Source: an uncultured Clostridia bacterium (lineage in GTDB: Bacteria; Bacillota; Clostridia; Saccharofermentanales; Fastidiosipilaceae). From it: a stretch of 6,095 bases of DNA. The DNA lies in assembly GCA_947253135.1 (NCBI GenBank), contig CAMXYS010000095.1, positions 1 to 6,095 of the forward strand, in the 5' to 3' direction. Positions 1 through 6,069 of this stretch are shown piece after piece. Below the pieces are notes generated by a model. That model was not told the DNA's origin, made no database searches, and saw only the letters and a list, made by a program, of their open reading frames with translations. The first letter of the stretch is position 1. The number at the start of each line of letters is the position of its first letter. A program made the translations under genes and the position numbers.

Positions 1-603
1 CGCGAAATGGTCGACAACGGCTCGATCGGCGACCCTCAAATTGTGCGCGTCACTTCCCGTGACCCGGCCCCCCCTTCAATTGACTACGTCAAGGTCTCCG
101 GCGGCATCTTCTTCGACATGATGATCCACGACTTTGATATGGTTCGTTTCCTGTCAGGCAGTGAAGTGGTGGAAGTTTACGCCAATGGTGCTGTCCTGGT
201 TGACCCGGCTATCGGCGAGGCGGGCGATGTCGACACGGCCATTGTCACCTTGAAGTTTGCCAACGGTGCCATCGGTTCCATCGATAACAGCCGTCAAGCT
301 GTTTACGGCTATGACCAAAGGGTAGAAGTTTTCGGCTCTAAAGGTATGGCAAAGGCCGAAAATGATAAGCCTTCCGCTGTTGAAGTATATACGGAAGACC
401 GCCCCACCACGGATAAGATTCCTTACTTCTTCTTAGACCGTTACACCGGCGCCTTCGTCGACCAATTTACCGACTTTATTACCGCCGTCCGCGAACAAAA
501 ACCGGCACCTGTCACCGCTGTTGACGGCTACCGGGCTGTTCAGATTGCTTATGCGGCGACCGAGTCTTTAAAGACCGGCAAGCCCGTCAAAGTCGAAATC
601 TGA
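1..603 (+). CDS. iolG: Inositol 2-dehydrogenase, C-terminal part (5' end outside window)
   Basis: IolG is a cytoplasmic enzyme that oxidises myo-inositol to 2-keto-myo-inositol (scyllo-inosose) with NAD+, the first step of inositol catabolism. The frame is open from base 1 and ends at TGA 601-603, giving 200 visible residues. The visible part is the C-terminal GFO/IDH/MocA substrate-binding domain; the N-terminal Rossmann NAD domain lies upstream. The segment SGGIFFDMMIHDFDMVRF (bases 94-147) is the family hallmark. Its Asp (115-117) and His (127-129), four residues apart, match the catalytic Asp/His pair known in Bacillus subtilis IolG. From that alignment I estimate about 130 residues are missing. 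The Met at base 7 is internal, not the start, because family homology continues through it. The gene precedes iolD and iolE on the same strand, which supports inositol dehydrogenase over other GFO/IDH/MocA members. Scyllo-inositol or other cyclitol preference cannot be excluded. Confidence 0.9.
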   Translation, partial: REMVDNGSIGDPQIVRVTSRDPAPPSIDYVKVSGGIFFDMMIHDFDMVRFLSGSEVVEVYANGAVLVDPAIGEAGDVDTAIVTLKFANGAIGSIDNSRQAVYGYDQRVEVFGSKGMAKAENDKPSAVEVYTEDRPTTDKIPYFFLDRYTGAFVDQFTDFITAVREQKPAPVTAVDGYRAVQIAYAATESLKTGKPVKVEI

Positions 604-620
604 TTAAACTGTAACCAAAT

Positions 621-658
621 AGTGACAACCGGTGGATCAGTTTAAGCCGGTTGTCGCT
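621..658 (+). terminator. Hairpin after iolG, possible weak terminator
   Basis: A 12-bp inverted repeat begins 17 bases after the iolG stop. The left arm is 621-632 (AGTGACAACCGG) and the right arm 647-658 (CCGGTTGTCGCT), with one T-G wobble and a 14-base loop. The downstream flank (GTTTGCCGCCCGTTT) has no real T-run, so it is a poor intrinsic terminator. It may instead stabilise or process the mRNA, or give partial termination before iolD. Confidence 0.5.
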
Positions 659-734
659 GTTTGCCGCCCGTTTCCAAAAAAACACCTGTCCTTTTGAAGC
701 CCCTTGGTTTAAGTAGGCAAAAAAAGGCAAGTGT

Positions 735-764
735 TTGGTTGATGTGTGCGGTAAAATCTTTAAA
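735..764 (+). promoter_or_regulatory. Weak candidate promoter upstream of iolD
   Basis: A TTGGTT (735-740) lies 18 bases before TTTAAA (759-764), with partial matches to the -35 and -10 consensus (3/6 and 4/6). A TAAAAT at 752-757 is a better -10 but has no recognisable -35. I list the site because iolD follows a 226-bp gap and a hairpin, so it may have its own promoter. I saw no clear catabolite-response (cre) operator. Confidence 0.2.
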
Positions 765-814
765 TAGAAGCATTAATTCATGCAAGTAATCCAAATGGAA
801 TGGAAAACTAAATG

Positions 815-823
815 GAAAGAGGT
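815..823 (+). promoter_or_regulatory. Ribosome binding site that sets the iolD start at 830
   Basis: The GAAAGAGGT stretch ends seven bases before ATG 830-832. It lies inside the alternative in-frame reading from ATG 812, which has no comparable purine-rich site before it. The shorter protein beginning MAKTIRLTMAQ is therefore preferred. Confidence 0.75.
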
Positions 824-829
824 AATAGA

Positions 830-2698
830 ATGGCAAAAACAATTCGGCTGACCATGGCCCAGGCCTTAGTCAAGTTTTTGGACAACCAGTACTTTGAAAT
901 GGACGGTGTCGAAAATAAATTTGTCAAAGGCATGTTCGGTATTTTCGGCCATGGCTGCGTAACCGGTGTCGGTGAGTCGCTCGAAAATGACGACCACAAC
1001 CTGACCTTCTACCAAGGTAAAAATGAGCAGAGCATGGCTTTGGCCGCGATGGGTTACTCCAAGCAGAAAAAGCGGAAGGAGATCATTCCTTGCCTTAGCT
1101 CAGTCGGCCCCGGTGCCTTGAACATGGTGACGGCCTGTGGCTGTGCTACAGCGAACCGCATTCCCCTGCTGGTTTTGCCGGGCGACACCTTTGCTTGCCG
1201 CCAGCCGGATCCCGTTCTGCAGCAGGCAGAAATTTTTTCCAGTGTCGGCACGACCGTCAACGATGCCTTTAAGGCTGTCACCCACTATTTCGACCGAATT
1301 AACCGGCCGGAGCAACTGATGACAGCAGCTATCAACGCCATGCGCGTTTTGACGGATCCCGAAGACACGGGTGCAGTTTGCTTGGCCATTCCCCAGGACG
1401 TGGAGGCCGAGGCCTATGACTATCCTGAATACTTCTTCCGTAAACGGGTCTGGCACAACGACCGCCGCAGCCTAACCGAGGCTCAAGTGGCCCGGGCTGT
1501 CGAAATCATCAAAGCCTCCAAGAAACCCTTTATGATTTGTGGCGGCGGTGTCGTCTATTCAGAAGCCGGCGATGCCTTCCGCGAGTTTGCAGAAAAACAC
1601 AATATTCCTTTCGGTGAGACACAAGCCGGTAAGGGCACCATCGACTGGAAGCACCCCCAGAACTTGGGAGGTGTCGGCGTGACCGGTACCAAGGCAGCTA
1701 ATATCATTGCCCGCGAGGCCGATGTCGTCTTTGGCGTAGGCACCCGTTTCTCCGACTTTACCACTTCTTCCAAGTGGCTCTACCAAAATCCCGATGTTTC
1801 TTTCCTGACCCTGAACATTGCGGCTTTTGATGCCTATAAGATGGACGCTGAAGGCATCATCGGCGATGCTCGCGAGGGGCTGCAGCAGATCAGTAAAGCC
1901 CTGGGCGACTGGAAGGCTCCCTACGGGGCAGAGGTGGCTGAGGCCAAGGCCGAATGGGATGCTATCGTGGACGGTTTCCACACTGAAGAACATGCAGAAG
2001 GTTTGAGCCAACGCCGTGCTGTCGCAGAAATTAATGCCTTTGCCCGTGAAAACGACGTTGTCGTCTGTGCTGCCGGTTCCTTACCGGGTGATTTACAGCG
2101 CATGTGGAGACCGGGCAAACCCGGCACCTACCATGTCGAGTACGGCTTCTCTAATATGGGATATGACCTGAATGCCGCTCTAGGCGTGAAACTTGCCGTG
2201 GAAGAAGACGATGAGGTCTATGCCATGGTCGGTGACGGCGGCTATCTGATGTTGAATGCGGAAATTCACACCATGGTTCAAGAGCATGCCAAGGTCAATA
2301 TTATGGTTCTGGACAACCAGGGCTGGGGCTGTATCGAGAGCTTGCAGAATTCTCACGGCGGCAACAGCTACGGCACCGTCTTCTTGAGCCGCAAAAACAA
2401 AGATGACCAGGACCTGCAAGGCGACCGTATAATGGTTGACTTTGCCAAAAACGGTGAGTCTTTGGGCTGCAAGGGCTATACCTGCACCACGGTGGAGGAA
2501 CTGAGGGCAGCTCTGCAGGATGCTAGAGAGAACCAGACCGGTCCTTGTGTCTTTGACGTCAAGGTTGTGCCTAAGACCATGACCGACGGTTACGAGTCCT
2601 TCTGGCGCGTTGGCGTGGCGGAAGTGTCCAACAATCCGGACGTCCGTGAAGCACGCAAGGTGTTGGACAAGTATGTCGCAGAGTCACGTGTGTATTAA
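830..2698 (+). CDS. iolD: 3D-(3,5/4)-trihydroxycyclohexane-1,2-dione hydrolase (ring-opening)
   Basis: IolD is a cytoplasmic thiamine-diphosphate enzyme that hydrolytically opens the inositol-derived ring of 3D-trihydroxycyclohexane-1,2-dione to give 5-deoxy-glucuronate. The protein has 622 residues from the start at 830, close to the usual family length (about 640). The layout is that of acetolactate-synthase-like enzymes. The N-terminal PYR domain carries YQGKNEQ with Glu66, the expected ThDP-activating glutamate, and the SVGPGALNMVTA and LPGDTFACRQPDPVLQQ segments. A central domain contains AGKGTIDWKHPQNLGGVGVTGT and GTRFSDFTTSSKW. The C-terminal PP domain has the ThDP/Mg2+ motif GDGGYLMLN (468-476) ending at Asn496 in LDNQGWG. 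LPGDLQRMWR is also typical of IolD. These segments separate IolD from acetolactate synthase. An ATG at 812 in the same frame would add six residues but lacks a ribosome binding site. The protein has about a dozen cysteines. It lies between iolG and iolE, supplying a later step of the same pathway. Confidence 0.96.
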   Translation: MAKTIRLTMAQALVKFLDNQYFEMDGVENKFVKGMFGIFGHGCVTGVGESLENDDHNLTFYQGKNEQSMALAAMGYSKQKKRKEIIPCLSSVGPGALNMVTACGCATANRIPLLVLPGDTFACRQPDPVLQQAEIFSSVGTTVNDAFKAVTHYFDRINRPEQLMTAAINAMRVLTDPEDTGAVCLAIPQDVEAEAYDYPEYFFRKRVWHNDRRSLTEAQVARAVEIIKASKKPFMICGGGVVYSEAGDAFREFAEKHNIPFGETQAGKGTIDWKHPQNLGGVGVTGTKAANIIAREADVVFGVGTRFSDFTTSSKWLYQNPDVSFLTLNIAAFDAYKMDAEGIIGDAREGLQQISKALGDWKAPYGAEVAEAKAEWDAIVDGFHTEEHAEGLSQRRAVAEINAFARENDVVVCAAGSLPGDLQRMWRPGKPGTYHVEYGFSNMGYDLNAALGVKLAVEEDDEVYAMVGDGGYLMLNAEIHTMVQEHAKVNIMVLDNQGWGCIESLQNSHGGNSYGTVFLSRKNKDDQDLQGDRIMVDFAKNGESLGCKGYTCTTVEELRAALQDARENQTGPCVFDVKVVPKTMTDGYESFWRVGVAEVSNNPDVREARKVLDKYVAESRVY

Positions 2699-2732
2699 TA
2701 ACAGCTATTGAGCATTTAAAATGTGGTTTTTA

Positions 2733-2770
2733 GCGACTCCTGCCTGGTCAATCGGCCGGCGGGCAGTCGC
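2733..2770 (+). other. Hairpin between iolD and iolE
   Basis: GCGACT at 2733-2738 pairs with AGTCGC at 2765-2770. After a three-base bulge the stem can continue as GCCT with GGGC (one wobble). The inner part contains GC-rich CGGCCGGC. No T-run follows directly (TTCCGCATTCTGC), so a strong terminator is unlikely. The structure sits in the 111-bp gap 39 bases before the iolE start. An mRNA processing or stability role, or partial attenuation, is possible but unproven. Confidence 0.4.
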
Positions 2771-2809
2771 TTCCGCATTCTGCTTTTACTTACTTATTAG
2801 GAGGCTAAT

Positions 2810-3706
2810 ATGTTAAATCCTGAGCGTGTCCATTTGGCTATTGCGCCGATTGGTTGGACTAATGATGACCTGCCGGAATTAGGTGCTGAAAATACCTTTC
2901 AGCAATGTGTCAGCGAAATGGCTTTGGCCGGTTTTACCGGTTCAGAGGTCGGCGGCAAGTACCCCAAGGACCCGGCGGTCCTGAAGCCTATGCTGGACAT
3001 CCGTGGCCTGCAGATCTGCAACCAGTGGTTCTCTATGTTTGCTACAACCCAGTCTTTAGAAGAAAACATCAAGGCTCTCCGGGCTCAGTGTGAATTCTTA
3101 CAGGCTATGGGTGCCCATGTCATCGGTGCTTCTGAACAGGGCAACTCTATCCAAGGCAAGCCGCTGCCGATTTTTAAAGAAAAGCCGGTTTACACAGAGG
3201 AGCAATGGAAGGTGGTCACGGATACCTGTAACGAGCTGGGCCGCATTGCCAAAGAAGATTATGATATCCAGTTTACCTACCACCACCACATGGGCACGGG
3301 TGTACAAACAGATGAAGAAACCGAGCGCTTCCTGGAGATGACTGACCCCAACTACGTTGGCCTGTTGTACGACTCCGGCCACTTTACCTTCTCGGGCGAA
3401 GATGCTCCGGCTATGTTAAAGAAATATATCAGCCGGGTCCGCCACGTCCATCTGAAGGATGTCCGGATGAAGGTCAGACAGGAAGTAATTGACCAGGATA
3501 AGAGCTTCTTGGAGGCTGTTTTTGCCGGTACCTTTACAGTTCCCGGCGACGGCGATGTCGACTTTGCCCCGATCTTTGACATTCTGGCTGAAAATAACTA
3601 TGAGGGCTGGATCGTGGTAGAGGCTGAGCAAGACCCGGCCAAGGCCAACCCCTTCGAATATGCCGTCAAGGCCCGCGAGTACATCAAAAAGCACACCGGT
3701 CTTTAA
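2810..3706 (+). CDS. iolE: Inosose dehydratase (2-keto-myo-inositol dehydratase)
   Basis: IolE dehydrates 2-keto-myo-inositol to 3D-(3,5/4)-trihydroxycyclohexane-1,2-dione, the product that IolD then opens. The 298-residue length equals the family norm (about 297). It is a TIM-barrel of the sugar isomerase/AP-endonuclease-2-like superfamily. The N-terminus carries the hallmark PIGWTNDDLPELG followed by SEMALAGFTGSEVG. Likely metal and active-site residues in barrel order are Glu109 (GASEQ), His158-160 with HMGT, Asp188 and His191 (DSGH), His212 and His214 (RHVHLKD) and Glu271 (VVEAEQDP). The assignment of these as metal ligands follows family knowledge and was not checked structurally. ATG 2810 is preceded by a perfect AGGAGG (2799-2804) with a five-base spacer, so the start is firm. 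It is the last inositol gene in the window; a hairpin and then a two-way terminator follow. The other iol genes (iolB, iolC, iolA, transporter, iolR) would have to lie upstream or elsewhere. Confidence 0.96.
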   Translation: MLNPERVHLAIAPIGWTNDDLPELGAENTFQQCVSEMALAGFTGSEVGGKYPKDPAVLKPMLDIRGLQICNQWFSMFATTQSLEENIKALRAQCEFLQAMGAHVIGASEQGNSIQGKPLPIFKEKPVYTEEQWKVVTDTCNELGRIAKEDYDIQFTYHHHMGTGVQTDEETERFLEMTDPNYVGLLYDSGHFTFSGEDAPAMLKKYISRVRHVHLKDVRMKVRQEVIDQDKSFLEAVFAGTFTVPGDGDVDFAPIFDILAENNYEGWIVVEAEQDPAKANPFEYAVKAREYIKKHTGL

Positions 3707-3869
3707 TGCCGGCCTTTAATAGCGGACTTCAATAGAAAACAATAATAACACCGGCCTTGTGTAGCCGGAAACAAGACCCGTCTGATTGGCAGACGGGTCT
3801 TGTTAATAGCCGGATCCCATTAACAGCCGGGACCTGTTAAATAAAATAGCCGGGTCCTGTAAAATAAAA
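3698..3869 (+). repeat. Degenerate short direct repeats downstream of iolE
   Basis: A run of related units follows the end of iolE. Three contiguous 13-base units come first: 3698-3710 GGTCTTTAATGCC, 3711-3723 GGCCTTTAATAGC and 3724-3736 GGACTTCAATAGA. Similar stretches follow at 3753-3765 (GGCCTTGTGTAGC), 3796-3810 (GGTCTTGTTAATAGC), 3812-3827 (GGATCCCATTAACAGC), 3829-3850 (begins GGGACCTGTTAAAT, ends AATAGC) and 3852-3869 (GGGTCCTGTAAAATAAAA). The shared core is AGCCGG-N-CCTGTTAA. The first unit overlaps the iolE stop codon and the fifth overlaps the right arm of the 15-bp hairpin. Function unknown; slippage-born decayed repeats are the plainest reading. Confidence 0.5.
3770..3804 (+). terminator. 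Perfect 15-bp hairpin, likely iolE terminator
   Basis: The left arm AACAAGACCCGTCTG (3770-3784) and right arm CAGACGGGTCTTGTT (3790-3804) pair without mismatch around the five-base loop ATTGG. The T residues that would normally form the tail lie partly within the stem (TCTTGTT) and are followed by AATAG. It is therefore a strong hairpin with a modest U-tract, 63 bases past the iolE stop. Confidence 0.7.
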
Positions 3870-3879
3870 ACATAAAAAT

Positions 3880-3906
3880 AAAAATCGCCCTTTTGAGGCG
3901 ATTTTT
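3880..3906. terminator. Bidirectional intrinsic terminator between convergent genes
   Basis: AAAAATCGCC (3880-3889) and GGCGATTTTT (3897-3906) pair perfectly around the loop CTTTTGA. On the plus strand the T-run TTTTTCTCT serves transcripts coming from iolE. On the minus strand the A-rich left flank reads as TTTTTATTTTTATG and serves the 79-residue gene that ends at 3951. It is the classic shape of a shared terminator for convergent genes and the best terminator in the window. Confidence 0.85.
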
Positions 3907-3950
3907 CTCTCCGGCCAAAACCGGCCGGCCAGCGATTGAGTTTGTTCAAC

Positions 3951-4190
3951 TTATTGAGCAGAGTAGTTCATCATAAAGTTGATGACCCGCTCGCGATCTT
4001 CAGGATATTCACATTCAATGTTGATTTCCTTAGCCTCGGCAACCTTTAAGAAGGGGGCGAAACCGACTAAGGCGGACAGCATGCTGTTGGTAACCAAACG
4101 GTCGCCGTCTTCCGTGATCAAGACGACCTTACCCTTGCATTGCTGGATCATCTTAGCAAATTCTTCAACGTTTACATTATAAAGCTTCAT
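3951..4190 (-). CDS. Uncharacterised 79-residue protein, possible HPr-like fold
   Basis: I do not recognise a function. The protein begins MKLYNVNVEEF and ends NFMMNYSAQ; it is soluble, with no signal peptide or membrane segment. It resembles small conserved proteins I recall from Clostridia, but that is memory, not a search. By eye the order of elements is strand (2-6), helix (8-18), strand (21-26), DG turn (28-29), strand (30-33), helix (35-43), strand (55-61), helix (63-77). That is the HPr order. Ser36 in TNSMLSAL falls near the place of HPr Ser46, but the protein has no histidine, so it cannot be a normal PTS phosphocarrier. ATG 4190 has GGAGGT four bases upstream. An in-frame ATG at 4286 would add 32 residues but lies upstream of the predicted promoter, so it is rejected as the start. 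The gene faces iolE and is divergent from the ABC exporter gene. Confidence 0.85.
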   Translation of the reverse strand: MKLYNVNVEEFAKMIQQCKGKVVLITEDGDRLVTNSMLSALVGFAPFLKVAEAKEINIECEYPEDRERVINFMMNYSAQ

Positions 4191-4194
4191 TGGG

Positions 4195-4200
4195 ACCTCC
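4195..4200 (-). promoter_or_regulatory. Ribosome binding site for the 79-residue gene
   Basis: Read on the minus strand this is GGAGGT, followed by CCCA and then ATG at 4190. It decides the start against the longer in-frame reading from 4286, which has no such site in front. Confidence 0.85.
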
Positions 4201-4245
4201 AAAATAATACTTGCAAATGTTTTAGCGGCAACACTACTTACCATG

Positions 4246-4273
4246 AGTTTAACACGAAGGCTTGTCCTGTCAA
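4246..4273 (-). promoter_or_regulatory. Sigma-A-type promoter for the 79-residue gene
   Basis: On the minus strand a perfect TTGACA (plus-strand 4273-4268) is followed after 16 bases by TAAACT (4251-4246). An extended -10 TG lies one base before it (TGTTAAACT). The predicted transcription start is near 4239, giving a leader of about 49 bases before ATG 4190. The -35 is exact and the -10 matches four of six positions. Confidence 0.65.
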
Positions 4274-4322
4274 GAAATAGAGCCATTTATGTTAAAAAAG
4301 TAAAGGTAGCAGCTCGGCATCT

Positions 4323-4331
4323 TATGATAAT
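4323..4331 (+). promoter_or_regulatory. Candidate -10 element for the ABC exporter gene
   Basis: TATGATAAT contains two overlapping -10-like hexamers, TATGAT (4323-4328) and GATAAT (4326-4331), about 50 bases before the GTG start. No convincing -35 is visible: GTAAAG at 4300-4305 has the right spacing but a poor match. The short symmetric TTATGATAA at 4322-4330 could be part of an operator, but this is weak. Confidence 0.3.
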
Positions 4332-4363
4332 ATGTACAATTGCAACCGTTCAAACTTTATTGT

Positions 4364-4370
4364 GGAGGGG
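4364..4370 (+). promoter_or_regulatory. Ribosome binding site for the ABC exporter gene
   Basis: GGAGGGG is followed by eight bases and then GTG 4379. An in-frame TTG at 4373 is only two bases past the end of the motif and is too close, so the GTG start (MLKRLKIYGPF) is preferred. Confidence 0.75.
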
Positions 4371-4378
4371 AATTGATT

Positions 4379-6069
4379 GTGCTTAAGCGTCTAAAAATTT
4401 ACGGGCCCTTTTTTCGCCCCATCCGCAAACAGCTGATATTAGGTCCGATTTGTAAGCTGATAGAGGCCATAATAGAACTCTTTTTACCACTGATTATGGC
4501 TGACCTGATCGACCGAGGAGCGAACGGTATGGCCCCGGCCGCTGTTTATCGTTCAACCGCTTTAATGCTGGGCTTGGTCGTAGCGGGTCTTTTATTTTCC
4601 TTCAGCTGTCAGTACATGGCCTCCCGGGCCTCGCAGGGTTTCGGCACAGCCTTGCGCAACGGGCTCTTCCGCCGTTTAATGGAGCTGACACCGGAGCAGG
4701 CGGACCGCTTTGGTTCGGGCAGCCTGTTAAATCGTTTGACGGTCGACAGCAACCGGATGCAGGTCGGTGTGGCCATGGCGATTCGCCTGCTGACACGGGC
4801 TCCTTTTCTGTGTCTGGGCGGCCTGATTATGGCCTTGCGGGTCAATGCCAGGCTGGCTCTGATTTTGCTGGCCTGCATTCCCTTGGCCGCCCTTGTTCTA
4901 GTGCTGGTTATGCGCCAAACCGTCAAGGTCCATAAACTGGCTCAAAAGGGCTTAGATAAGTTGGCCCTCTTAATTCAAGATAACCTCTCCGGCGTCCGGG
5001 TGATCAGGGCCTTTGACAAAGAAAAAAGAGAGCAGGACCTGTTTGCTGAGAAAAATAAAGATTGGGAAAAAACGGTGGTTCGCGCCGGCAAAGTGGCAGC
5101 TGCCGTCAATCCCCTTTCTGTTTTAATCTTCAATATGGGCATTATGGCGCTTTTATACTTGGGAGGCGGCGAAATGGCGACCGGGTCATTAAGCCGTGGT
5201 GAGCTGATCGCCTTAATTAACTATTTCGGCCAAATTGTCTTGGCTATGATTGTGGTGGCCAACTTAATGTTGACTTTTTCGGCAGCCTTTACTGCAGCTG
5301 ACCGGGTGGGTGAGCTTTTACGCTTACCGGTTGAATCCCCCCTTCAAAGTAACTATGCAGCTGATTTGCCGGCAGCGGTCGTCACGCCCACCCGGCGGCA
5401 GGGGGCGGCTAAAGAGCAGGGCCCCGTCAACCGGCGGGGGCCTATGGCCGGCTACTTTTCTTACCGCAGCCAAGCCGAAGTCGAGGGGCAGAGAAACAGG
5501 CGGGCGGCCGCCTTTGCCGACCCTCTTTTTAAAGGCGGTTGGAAGCTGGTGTTTAAGGATGTGTCTTACGCCTATCCGGGCAGCCCGGAGCCGGCGGTAG
5601 CAGACCTTAGCCTAGAGCTTGAGGACGGCGAGAGCTTGGGTATTATCGGGGGAACGGGCTCCGGCAAGTCCACTTTAGCCCTGCTCCTAGCCGGTTTCGT
5701 TGAACCGACTTCAGGGCGGCTGGAACTGCTTGACCGGGCCGGCGGGCGCACCCGGGTAGCCGACTTGCAAGAAAAACTGGGCCACCGTTTTATTCGCTTG
5801 GTTTTTCAAAAAGCCGGCTTGTTTAGCGGCACTGTTCGCAGCAACTTGCTGCTGGGGGCAGAGGGAGATGATTGGTCAGATGAAGAGCTGTGGAAAAGTT
5901 TAAAGATAGCCCAAGCTGACCGTTTTGTGAGGGAGGATGCGGCCGGATTGGACCGCCGGGTCGAAAGAGGCGGGGTCAATTTTTCCGGTGGTCAAAGGCA
6001 GCGCCTGGCCATTGCCTCGGCCTTGGTCGGACAGCCGCAAGTTCTAATTTTGGACGACTGCAGCAGCGG
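4379..6069 (+). CDS. ABC exporter half-transporter, probably heterodimeric type (3' end missing)
   Basis: This is a type IV ABC exporter with membrane and ATPase domains fused, expected in the cytoplasmic membrane, exporting an unknown drug, lipid or peptide. About 563 genomic codons remain; the frame is still open where genomic sequence ends. Six membrane helices lie near residues 19-41, 59-80, 141-157, 161-181, 245-263 and 276-304. The ATPase domain begins near Trp388, with Walker A GGTGSGKST (424-432, Lys430), Q-loop Gln477 in VFQKAGLF, signature FSGGQRQR (535-542) and Walker B LILDD (Asp559). The next residue, normally the catalytic Glu, is Asp560. This is typical of the degenerate-site subunit of heterodimeric exporters (TM287, LmrC and BmrC types), so a partner gene is expected just downstream. 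The D-loop and switch His are lost. The linker of about 68 residues between domains is long and basic. The start is GTG, set by GGAGGGG. Confidence 0.92.

Noticed and set aside
812..829. Upstream in-frame ATG for iolD
   Set aside because: The good purine-rich ribosome binding site lies inside this extension and points to ATG 830.
642..842. 66-codon minus-strand open frame in the iolG-iolD gap
   Set aside because: It runs over the iolD ribosome binding site and start and into the hairpin arm, has no ribosome binding site of its own, and its Phe/Leu-rich start is just the A-rich plus strand read backwards.
1054..2127. Several minus-strand open frames inside iolD
   Set aside because: They are antisense shadows of a well-supported conserved gene, with no start signals.
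3911..3930. CCGGCC-AAAA-CCGGCCGG as a further terminator
   Set aside because: It can form a small GC hairpin but has no T-run on either side, and it follows a complete terminator; it is more likely part of the local GCCGG word enrichment.
3979..4182. Plus-strand open frame opposite the 79-residue gene
   Set aside because: It is an antisense shadow with no ribosome binding site; the minus-strand gene has a promoter, a ribosome binding site and a terminator.
4191..4286. 32-residue N-terminal extension of the small minus-strand gene
   Set aside because: It contains the likely promoter and the GGAGGT site for the start at 4190, and reads as an unrelated leader.
4373..4375. TTG start for the ABC exporter
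   Set aside because: It is only two bases from the ribosome binding site; GTG 4379 is better spaced.
5310..5600. 96-codon frame across the ABC linker
   Set aside because: It is an overlapping frame in GC-rich DNA; the exporter frame runs uninterrupted with matching domains on both sides.
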